A DNA stretch of 64,000 nt from Caenorhabditis elegans (Eukaryota > Nematoda > Chromadorea > Rhabditida > Rhabditidae): NCBI RefSeq assembly GCF_000002985.6, contig NC_003280.10:2852001-2916000 (forward strand), in the 5' to 3' direction. Below, in pieces: positions 55,701 through 64,000 of the stretch (the stretch's first letter is position 1; the number at the start of each line of letters is the position of its first letter). Made by a program: the position numbers and the translations under genes. Under the pieces are notes generated by a model that worked only from the letters and a program-made list of their open reading frames with translations, did no database searches and had not been told where the DNA came from.

Positions 55701-58700
55701 TGTAAAAATACCCGGAAAACTAGAAAAAGGGCTAAAAATTGAATTTCGTCCAAATTTCTCGGTTTTTGCCAGAAAAAAGTCATTTTTTCACCAAAATTCT
55801 TGGTTTTTAGTCAATTTTCATAGATTTGCGAATTTTTAAATCAATTTTTCGTTGTAAAATTCCGGTTTCTTCAATTTTCAGGAGCATTTCGAGCAAAAAT
55901 TCTCCCAGAATTTTTCGGCTCAAAAATCGGAAAAAAACGCTTTGAAAAAAAGATTTTTGAGTGGAAAAAAAATGAAGAAAAGTCGATTTTCTGCGCAAAA
56001 ATCGAGATTTTATGTCAAAAATTAGCAATTTTTGTTGAAAAACCCTGTTAAAAGCGATTTTTAGCGAATTTTTCGCATAAAAATGACACGTTTTTAGTGA
56101 TTTTTTACGGATTTTCTCGCAGCAAAATTCGACACTTTTTTTCTAAATTTCTCACTTTTCCAGACAAAATTTCCGGAAATTTTCCAAATTCCAATAGAAA
56201 ATCCGCGATTTTTGTCCAAATTTCGGGGATTTTTCCAATTTTTAAGCTCGAATTCCGGAGCTTTTGGCTCAAATTTGCCAGATTTTTCGAATTTTTTACG
56301 GAAAATCCCAGTTTTTCGGTCAAATTTTGGCTGAAATTTAAAATTTTTAGGAAATATTTTAAGATTTTTCCAATTTTCAGCCCAAAATCCGCGATTTTTG
56401 GCCAAATTTTCGGGGTTTTTTCTCCAAAATTTCACACATTCCAAGGCTTTTGCCCCAAATTTTGGGGAATTTTTGCAATTTTGAGCCAGAAATTCGAGTT
56501 TTTTCGCAGAATTTTCCATTTTGGGTTTTTAAAATTCTACATTTTTGCTCAATTTCTGCGTTTTTCAGGTAAAATTTAAGGATTTTTCCAATTTTTTTTT
56601 CCAAATTTTCAGGAGCATTTCGAGAGCAGCAGCAGCAGCACCTTAACATTAAACTCTTTGCTCGCCGCCGCATACATCCTCTGATCCTGTGGAGTTCCGG
56701 CAATTGATCCGGCAGCCGGCGAATTTTCGTTCATAAATGAATGAAGTCCTATTAGAATTGCAGATACAGTCCATCCGGGATTCCATGATTCCGGATGATA
56801 ATCAGAAATTGATAGGCATAGGCGGGTATTTGTTTGGAATCTGCAAAAAACACTTTTTTTTTTTTAAATGAAACTTCGACAGAAAATGACTGAAATTTTA
56901 CCGTTTTAATGACATTTTTTACCATTTTTCAGCGATTTTTTAAAGGAAAATTTGGGGCACTTTTAATGCAAATAATAATAATAATTTTTTTTCGGAGTTT
57001 TTTTTTTTTGTTGAAAAATTTAATGTTTTTAGCCAAAAAATGAAAATTTGGGCAGAGGTTCCCCGTAAACGTGACTAAATGGAGCCCATCGGGAATTGTG
57101 ATGAGAATATCGTAATTCTATTGGCGAATTAACGAGGTTTTGCACATCACAATACTCAATAGATACATCCATTTGCCACAGGAAAATTGAGGTTTTTGAG
57201 TCAAAATTTGCACAAAATTGGGCAAAATTTCACATTTTGCCGATTTAAAAAAAATTTGAGGATTAAAACCGTTTTTCACAACAGTTTCTAATCATTTTTT
57301 TGTGCTGAAAAATCTAAAAATTTAGCCGATTTTCGATATTTTTCGGGTTTATTAAATTATAAACATTTTTCCTGACAAAATATGGCATTTTTGATAATTT
57401 TTAACGATTTTTCGCAAAAATCTCCCAACTTTGGAGTAATTTATCTAAAACTGACCGAGAATCTTAATTGTTAGACGAAAACTTCAAGTTTTTATAAGAA
57501 TAAATGAATTTTTCCGTGAAAATCTACAAAATCGTCAAATTAGGCCATTTGTAGGTTAAACTTTTCAAATGCAAAACTGAATTTTTTACAATTTATTGGT
57601 TAAAATTCTGTAAATTCTGAGAGAATGGAATGTGAACTTTTTTGAATCAAAATCTGAAAAACCAAAGAAAATTGCAATTTTCTCAGAAATTCATCGAGAA
57701 AAAATGAATTTCCGGGTAAAAATCGATTTTTTTTGACGATTTTCAATGATTTTTATGTAACTTTTGAGCAAAAATTAATTTTTTTGACGATTTTCCTCAT
57801 TTTTTCAGCAAAAAATTGATTTTAATCGCATTTTTTGGCCATTTTCCAACTTTTTTGTGCAACTTTCCAGCGAATATGTAAATTTAATCGTATTTTTGAC
57901 CATTTTATACGCTATTTTCCAGCAAAATTTGGTTTTTTACCGCATTTTCTACCATTTTTCTCGATTTTTTCGATATTTTTCAGAAAAACTTGGTTTTAAT
58001 CGTATCTTTACTGATTTTTCCGAATTTTTCAAAAAAAAAAATTAGATTTTTTGCATTTTTCGAGGAAAAAAAAAGGATTTTGTGCCGTTTTTGGCTGATA
58101 TAATCCAATTTTTAAAAACAAAAATGACATTTTTGAACATTTTCAGCAAAAATCGATTTTAATCGCATTTTTCGACCAATTTCAATGATTTTCTTACAAT
58201 TTTTCGGGAAAATTTAATTTTAATCGTATTTTTGGCGATTTCCAATGATTTTTATTTACAAAAAAGTTGGAAAATGGCCAAAAATGCGATTAAAATCAAT
58301 TTTTTCTGAAAAAATGAGGAAAATCGTCAAAAAAATTAATTTTTGCTCAAAAGTTACATAAAAATCATTGAAAACCGTATTTTTTGACGATTTTTTTTTC
58401 GCAATTTTCGTGTCCGTCCGTCATTACTACCTTCCATTCGGTGTAATCATCGTGATAGCAGGTGGACTCCACGGGAAATTCTCCTTAAAAATCACTTTTC
58501 CCCAATAATAACCACCATAGAATGGTGTATCCGGTGATCCACGAAGGCAATAATGCCATTCAAGAATATTATCCTCATTTGGAAGTGCTTTAATTCCATC
58601 AACAGGATCTTGCATCAGTTTTGCGTAGTCTTTTTGGAGGCGTCGAACGGCTGAGCTGGATGCTGTGCCAGCTGCTGGTACGGATACGCCGGGACCCTGC

Positions 58701-61547
58701 AAATAATTGGGAATTATTAGGGTAAAAACACCCAAAAAAAGTAGCGAAAAATTGAAAAATTTAGGGGTTTTTCCATTTTTATAGTGGAAAAATCGAATTT
58801 TTTAAGAGTAAAAACACCAAAAAATTAGCCAAAAATTGAAAAATTAGTGGAAAAATTGAAAATTTTTGGTTTTTTTGCCAGAAAATTGGGGGTTTTTTGG
58901 AGAAAATTTGAAATTTTTGGTTTTTTCCAGAAAATTTTTTTAAAATTTCGAATTTTTTAGGGTGAAAACCCAAAAAATTAGCGAAAAATTGAAAATTTAA
59001 TTTTGTGAAAAAAAAAGTGAAAAAAATCATTTTTTAAGCCAAAAATTTCCAGTTTTTCCGAATTTTTGCTCCGAAAACTGTCGTATTTTAGCAGAATTAT
59101 TAAAAAATTCTCTGAAAAATCGATGAAAAAATTAGGATTTTTGGCATTTTTGCCGCGAAAAATTCCAATTTTTCAGAAAAAAAAATCCAAAAAAATGAAA
59201 TATTTACTGGAGGAAAATTATAAACTTTCAGAAAAAATCAATATTTATTTGTTAAAAAAACAATTTTTCTGAAAAATTCAACATTTTCGAAAAAAAAATC
59301 TAAAAATCAAAATTGATCTGTTTTTCCTCCAAAAAATTCAAAACTATAAGAAAAAATTAAAAATTCACTTTTTTTCAGAAAAATTGATTGCTTGGTTAAA
59401 AAAATTGAGAATTTTTAGGGTAAAAACCCAAAAAATTAGCGAAAAATTGAAAAATTTAGGGGGTTTTTCAATTTTATAGTGGAAAAATCGAATTTTTTAA
59501 GGGTAAAAACACCGAAAAATTAGCCAAAAATTGAAAATTTTTGGTTTTTTTGTCAGAAACTTGGGGTTTTTTTGGAGAAAATTTGAAATTTTTGGTTTTT
59601 TCCAGAAAATTTTTTTTTTGTAAAGCTTGAATTTTTTAACAGAATTTTTTGATTTTTTCAGAAAATTTCGAATTTTTTCAGAAAATTAAAATTTTTTGAT
59701 TAAAAAATTGAATTTTTAGAGTAAAAACACCCAAAAAATTAACCAAGAAATTGAAAATTTTCGGGGGTTTTCAATTTTATAGTGGAAAAAATTGAAAATT
59801 TTGGTTTTTTTTGAAAAGTTTGATTTTTTAACAGAAATTATTGATTTTTTCAGAAAATGTTGAATTTTTTATGGTAAAAACCCAAAAATTAGCCTAAAAT
59901 TGGGCAATTTTGTGGGTTTTTCCTGAAATTTTCGGGGAAAATTGGAATTTTGGTTTTTAAAATAAAACATTGATTTTTTAAGAAAATTTTGAATTTTTTC
60001 AGTGAATTTTTAATTTTTTTTAGAGTAAAAAACCCAAACAAAGTAGCGAAAAATTGAAAATTTTTGGTTTTTTTGCCAGAAAATTGGGGTTTTTTTGGAG
60101 AAAATTTGAAATTTTTGGTTTTTTCCAGAAATTTTTTTTTTTGGAAAGCTTCAATTTTGAACAGAATTTATTGATTTTTTCAGAAAATTTCGAATTTTAT
60201 AAAATTAAAATTTTTTGATTAAAAAATTGAATTTTTTAGGGTAATAACCCAAAAAATTAGCGAAAAATTGAAATTTTAATTTTGTTAAATTTCCAATTTT
60301 TCCGGATTTTTGCTCCGAAAACTGTCGTATTTTAGCAGAATTTAAAAAAAATTATCTGAAAAATCGATGAAAAATTAGGATTTTTGGCATTTTTGCCGCG
60401 AAAAATTCCAATTTTTCAGAAAAAAAAATCCAAAAAAATGAAATATTTACTGGAGGAAAATTATAAACTTTCAGAAAAAAACAATATTTATTTGTTAAAA
60501 AAACAATTTTTCTGAAAAATTCACCATTTTCGAAAAAAAAATCTAAAAATCAAAATTGATCTGTTTTTCCTCCAAAAAATTCAAAACTATAAGAAAAAAT
60601 TAAAAATTCACTTTTTTTCAGAAAAATTGATTGCTTGGTTAAAAAAATTGAGAATTTTTAGGGTAAAAACCCAAAAAATTAGCGAAAAATTGAAAAATTT
60701 AGGGGGTTTTTCAATTTTATAGTGGAAAAATCGAATTTTTTAAGGGTAAAAACACCAAAAAATTAGCCAAAAATTGAAAAATTAGTGGAAAAATTGGAAA
60801 ATTTTGGTTTTTTTCGATAAGCTTGAATTTTTTGAAAATTTTTAATTATGTTTTTTTTTTATTAGTTTTTTTGAAAAGTTCGATTTTTTAACGGAAATTA
60901 TTGATTTTTTCAGAAAATTTTGAATTTTTTTATGGTAAAAACCCGAAGAATTAACCAAAAATTGGGCCATTTTGAGGGTTTTTTCCTGAATTTTTCGGGG
61001 AAAATTGGAATTTTGGTTTTTAAAATAAAACATTGATTTTTTAAAGAAAATTTTGAATTTTTTTAGAGTAAAAAACCCTAAAAATTAGCCAAAAATTGAA
61101 AAATTGGGGGATATTTGGTTTTTTAAACAGAAAATATTAATTTTTTCTGATAGTTTTGAATTTTTTTGAGGAAAAACAGATCAATTTTGATTTTTAGATT
61201 TTTTTTTCGAAAATGTTGATTTTTTTCAGAAAAATTGTTTTTTTTAACAAATAAATATTGTTTTTTTCTGAAAGTTTATAATTTTCCTCCAGTAAATATT
61301 TCATTTTTTTGGATTTTTTTTTCTGAAAATGTGGATTTTTTCGCGGCAAAAATGCCAAAAATCCTAATTTTTCATCGATTTTTTAAAAATTCTGCTAAAA
61401 AAAATCCGAAAAAACTGGAAATTTTTGGCTTAAAAATTGAAGTTTTCCACATTTTTTTCACAAAATTAAATTTTCAATTTTTTTAAATGAGAATTTATAA
61501 TTTTTAATGATTTTTCGTTTAAAAAAAAAACTCACCAAATTCAGCAT
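49790..61547 (-). CDS. UBE2J2-like E2 with a ~330-residue Ala/Arg/Glu-rich tail, ~551 aa
   Basis: Exons: 61547-61536 (MLNL), 58696-58431, 56840-56642, 53825-53634 and 52148-51213, then either 49840-49790 ([16 protein letters not shown], stop) or 50539-50522 (NYYGA, stop, followed by a GC-richer 3' UTR-like stretch); both final exons join in phase 0. The UBC domain (~17-165) has [28 protein letters not shown] and [20 protein letters not shown], with catalytic Cys 101. Residues 160-270 are Pro/Ala/Asn rich; ~280-530 are Ala/Arg/Glu/Leu rich with coiled-coil character ([20 protein letters not shown]). No membrane anchor is found, unlike the paralogue. The 5' exon follows an acceptor (CCGTCCAG) at 61604. 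Either ubc-15 or ubc-26 in C. elegans terms, not resolved here. Confidence 0.88.
50495..50521 (-). repeat. (TGCC)n microsatellite
   Basis: Plus-strand GGCAGGCAGGCAGGCAGGC, five to six units, immediately downstream of the alternative stop codon of the large E2 gene; it would lie in that isoform's 3' UTR. Confidence 0.85.
50870..51110. repeat. Direct repeat shared with 56228-56460
   Basis: TTTTTAAGCTCGAATTCCGG and the following GAGCTTTTGGCTCAAA, CAGATTTTTC and TTTTTTACGGAAAATCC blocks occur here (twice, near 50878 and 50938) and again at 56240-56320, i.e. in introns 5 and 3 of the large E2 gene. Confidence 0.8.
52170..53290. repeat. Diverged tandem repeat in intron 4 of the large E2 gene
   Basis: Repeats of TTACCGGGGAAA(A)CCTAGTTTTT, CCGAAAAATTGGAAAATTC and TTTCGGAGGTTTTTA in the same order at ~100-200 bp spacing from 52200 to 53270. 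Confidence 0.75.
53897..54691. mobile_element. Palindromic foldback element Y, copy B (intron 3 of the large E2 gene)
   Basis: 795 bp, arms ~53897-54280 and ~54310-54691, same termini (CACTGCAAC...GTTGCAGTG) and internal 44-codon ORFs as copy A. Copies A and B differ at scattered positions only. The right flank is sqv-2 sequence in both copies, so B was copied together with part of sqv-2. Confidence 0.85.
54692..54840 (-). pseudogene. sqv-2: sqv-2 exon 2 fragment duplicated into the large E2 gene
   Basis: The 149 bp are the same as 40960-41108: 30 nt of sqv-2 intron 2, the donor AAG|GTATAC, and 119 nt of exon 2 ([20 protein letters not shown]...). Orientation is the same as both host genes. 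It ends abruptly at GCCGAATT. It has no acceptor of its own visible, so it is a truncated passenger exon inside intron 3. Confidence 0.93.
54866..55746. repeat. Long inverted repeat in intron 3 of the large E2 gene
   Basis: Arms ~54866-55297 and ~55327-55746, loop ~30 bp. Pairing examples: CTCTTGTTTAAGCGATT with AAATCGCTTAAACAAGAG next to the loop, and AGCCCTTTTTCTAGTTTTCC with GGAAAACTAGAAAAAGGGCT near the ends. It lies directly next to palindrome Y copy B. Confidence 0.88.
56228..56460. repeat. Direct repeat shared with 50870-51110
   Basis: See the entry at 50870. Neighbouring blocks (GCTTTTGCC, CACAAATTTCAAAG/CACACATTCCAAGG) also correspond to 50780-50800, so the duplicated unit may be longer. 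Confidence 0.75.
56961..57533. repeat. Block X, second copy (intron 2 of the large E2 gene)
   Basis: Nearly identical to 39592-40167. The hairpin is at 57096-57152 and the 47-codon minus-strand ORF is preserved. It lies 2.1 kb to the right of Y copy B, whereas in sqv-2 block X lies immediately left of Y. Confidence 0.88.
57727..58393. repeat. Inverted repeat in intron 2 of the large E2 gene
   Basis: Arms ~57727-57868 and ~58256-58393, loop ~390 bp. Example pairing: AACTTTTGAGCAAAAATTAA with TTAATTTTTGCTCAAAAGTT; GGCCATTTTCCAACTTTTTT with its complement at 58260. Confidence 0.85.
58740..61500. repeat. Direct and inverted repeats filling intron 1 of the large E2 gene
   Basis: A block with CTCCGAAAACTGTCGTATTT followed by ~500 bp (to the TAGTGGAAAAATCGAATTTT segment) recurs with a 1,244-bp offset (59069 and 60313). 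Parts recur a third time (58770-58890). An inverted partial copy lies at ~61190-61460, so the intron can form a long hairpin. Confidence 0.85.
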
Positions 61548-61861
61548 TTTCACCAGATAATCGATTCGGTTTCACCAAGTTTTTGGCGCCCCAAGAGAGT
61601 GATCTGGACGGAAAATTTGATGAAATTAACCGAAAATTGGCGAAAAATAGATAAAATGCGGTGAAAAATAACCGTTTCCGGGGAAAAAATAGCAAAAAAT
61701 CAATAAAAATGACTGAAAATTGTCCATTTTTGACGGAAAAAATCAGAAAAAAGCAGGGAAAAATCACAGAAGCTATTAACAATTAAAAAAAAATTCGAAA
61801 AAAAAATGAAATGGGACAGGAAATTTCAATAAATTAGCGATGGAAAGCGTAGAGAAAAGGT

Positions 61862-61925
61862 GGAGAGAGAGAAGTGAAGAGACGCAGACAGTTGTACGGA
61901 GAAGAAAGATGACGTCATCGCTTAG
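61862..61925. other. Purine-rich GAGACGCAGACAG segment upstream of the large E2 gene
   Basis: Contains GAGAGAGAAGTGAAGAGACGCAGAC and GATGACGTCATCGC, the latter a perfect CRE/ATF-like palindrome (TGACGTCA) ~360 bp upstream of the ATG at 61547. Core promoter position is not determined. Confidence 0.4.
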
Positions 61926-62866
61926 AAATCTCTGAAAATTTGGGGATTTTTAGTCGGAAAAATGGATTTTTTGGGGAAAAATCGGGATTTTCTAGTGAAA
62001 AATCACGAAAAACTGGAATTTTGTGTTAAAATCAGTGATTTTTACTCTAAAAATCACTGAAAAACTGATTTTTTGGTTGAAAATCCAATTTTTTTCGATT
62101 AAAAATCAAATTTTTGGCTCAAAAATCGGAATTTTCAGTCTAAACTCATTTTTAAACGGGGTTTTTTTGGAAAATTTCGAGTTTTTTGGCTGAAAATCCA
62201 GAATTTCAGGGATTTTTAGCTGAAAATTGACTGAAAAACGATAATTTTCAGCGGAAAAATAAAATTTTTGGTCTAAAAACAACTTGATTTTCTAGTGAAA
62301 ATCCAGTTTTTTTTCAGTGAAAAAGTGGAAAAATCTATATTTTTTCAGGCAAAATTAGTGATTTTTGATCGAAAATTGATTTTTAGTCTAAAAAAAAGTG
62401 TTTTTTTGGCAAAAAGTTCAGGTTTTCACGTAAAAAACTAAAAACCTCAAATTTTTGGCTTAAAAATCGGAGTTTTTGTCGAAAATGCTGTGTTTTTCTT
62501 GTGAAATAGCACTAAAAACTGAATTTTTACCCCCGTAAATCCACAGTTTTTCGAGTAAAAATAGAAAATTCAGGGATTTTTTGTGTGTGAAAAATTGAAA
62601 TTTGGCCATTTTTCAGAATTTTTGGCCTTTTTAGGCGATTTTCGGCCTTTATTAGGTAATTTTTGGCCTTTTTTCGGTGATTTTTATTAATTTTTAGCGG
62701 GAATTTCCTCAAAATTTGAGATTTTCGGCGATTTTCAGATAATTTTTGGCCGTTTTTCGGTGATTTTTAGGTCATTTTTCAGAATTTTCGGCCAATTTTG
62801 AGGATTCTTTGGCCATTTTTTGTGAATTCCATCAATTTTTCACTCAAAAACGAGCAAAAAACTGAC

Positions 62867-62991
62867 AATAAATTGCCAGACGTCGCCGTTGTGCTCGTCG
62901 AAGAGCTCGGAGCCGGCGGTGGAGCAGCAAAAGCAGAAGACAGAGAAGATGAAGCCGTAGTGGTGGTGGTGGAAGGACGAGAGTTTCTGAT
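62867..62991 (-). other. Possible exon of a gene extending beyond the right edge
   Basis: A GC-rich island with acceptor ATTTTCAG at 62992 and donor TT|GTCAGT at 62866. One frame is Ser/Thr/Pro/Ala rich (SRPSTTTTTASSSLSSAFAA...). Another is hydrophobic with four His. A candidate first exon on the same strand lies at 63889-63944 (MEIGDEFRSESLRLF, donor G|GTTTTT), but the two do not join convincingly in the better frame. Confidence 0.3.
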
Positions 62992-63119
62992 CTGAAAATT
63001 GGGGAAATTTTAGTCGAAAATATACAAATTTTAGAGGAATTTCTATGATTTTTGAGTGGAAAACTCGAATTTTTGAAGAAAAAAAGTTGATTTCGAGCAA
63101 AAATCCGTACTTTTATCGC

Positions 63120-63800
63120 ATTTTTTGACTGAAAATTGCAAATTTGGGCTTAAAAATTCGAATTTCAGCGTTTTTAGCTACTTTTCGGAAATTTTATGCG
63201 AAATTCTGACGAAAATCATAGTTTTTTGGCAAAATTTCGACTAAAATCATGAATTTTCGAGTTTTAAAATCGAAAAATTCGAATTTTGTGGCTTCAAAAT
63301 GGCAAATTTCACGAATTTTTCAGATTTAAACCGAAAAAATGGGGTTTTTTAAGATTTTTTTCTCAGAAAATCGCAATTTTTTTCAAAAAACTCGAAAAAA
63401 GCATAGTTTTTGGTGAGAAAATGTCTAAAAACCCAATTTTTTCGGCCAAAAATGCGATTTTTCAGCCAAAAATCGCTGAAAATTCGCGAAAAAGCACGGT
63501 TTTTCGGCAATTTTTTTTTGGAGAAAAAGGCATATTTCACGAACTTTTGAGCAATTTTTTGAGTGAAAAATTCGAATTTTCACTATTTTCAGCTACTTTT
63601 CTGAAATTTTATGCAAAAAATCTGCCGAAAATCAAATATTTTTTGGTAAAATTTCGACTTTTTTAAATCGAAAAATTCAAATTTTGCGGTTTGAAAATGG
63701 CAAATTTCACGAATTTTTGAGATTTAAACTGAAAAAATGGTTTTTTTTGCATTTTTTATACAATTTTTTTCAAAAAGCTCGGAAAAAAACCCTTTTTTTG
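63120..63800. repeat. ~400-bp tandem duplication at the right edge
   Basis: AAAATGGCAAATTTCACGAA followed by the same A/T-rich pattern occurs at 63297 and 63696, and the preceding ATTTTATGC(A/G)AAA(A)TCTG blocks correspond. No gene recognised in 63000-63880. Confidence 0.75.
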
Positions 63801-64000
63801 GAGGAAAATTGTCTAAAAATCGCGCGAAAAACACACAAAAATGTGGGAAAAAGTGGAGAATTAGAGAAGCAGACGGAGGATTTTCAGAGAAAAAAAAACC
63901 AAAGAGGCGCAGAGATTCCGAACGAAATTCGTCACCAATTTCCATGGAAACTCTGAGCAAAAAGTGGAAAAAATTGCACTTTTCAGCAATTTTTAAGCTA

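Overview
The window is nuclear DNA of a Caenorhabditis nematode, almost certainly C. elegans from an autosomal arm. The reasons are: interstitial TTAGGC telomere-type repeats, many 41-60 nt introns with TTTCAG acceptors, trans-splice acceptors just upstream of start codons, worm-type CC-domain and PAN/C-type-lectin secreted proteins, and two proteins I recognise. These are SQV-2 (330 aa when spliced as described) and PINN-1 (161 aa). The named region (chromosome II, Y110A2 clones) is from memory, not computed.

Left part (1-12.5 kb): mostly repeats. There are foldback repeat families, a ~173-bp tandem array (4.6-5.5 kb), degenerate telomeric repeats, and an inverted duplication with two identical tRNA-Leu(AAG) genes and tRNA-like elements. 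A minus-strand gene starts at 128 and runs off the left edge.

12.5-18.8 kb: a cluster of secreted-protein genes. It holds one PAN_3/C-type-lectin-like gene (284 aa) and three CC-domain genes of 140, 102 and 521 aa. The last has 12 CC domains, mostly one per 126-nt exon.

19.4-24.6 kb: two Smr-domain paralogues in divergent (inverted) orientation, with more tRNA-like elements between them.

25-64 kb: a minus-strand block of housekeeping genes with very large introns full of A/T runs, tandem repeats and long inverted repeats. In transcription order from the right: a UBE2J2-like E2 with a long Ala/Arg/Glu-rich tail (49.8-61.5 kb), a canonical tail-anchored UBE2J2 orthologue (43.6-48.3 kb), sqv-2 (37.2-42.4 kb), pinn-1 (34.4-37.0 kb) and a PIGW/GWT1 orthologue (26.9-32.9 kb). 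sqv-2 and pinn-1 are 217 bp apart with a splice acceptor directly before the pinn-1 ATG, as in a worm operon. Themes are ER ubiquitination (two E2s), glycosaminoglycan linker synthesis (sqv-2), GPI-anchor synthesis (PIGW) and proline isomerisation (pinn-1).

The most unusual structure is a duplicated module shared by the introns of sqv-2 and the right-hand E2 gene. It consists of a ~795-bp palindromic element with CACTGCAAC termini, a 149-bp piece of sqv-2 exon 2/intron 2, and a ~575-bp block with a strong hairpin and a small ORF. The block order is swapped between the two sites. A further long inverted repeat pairs intron 3 of sqv-2 with intron 3 of pinn-1.
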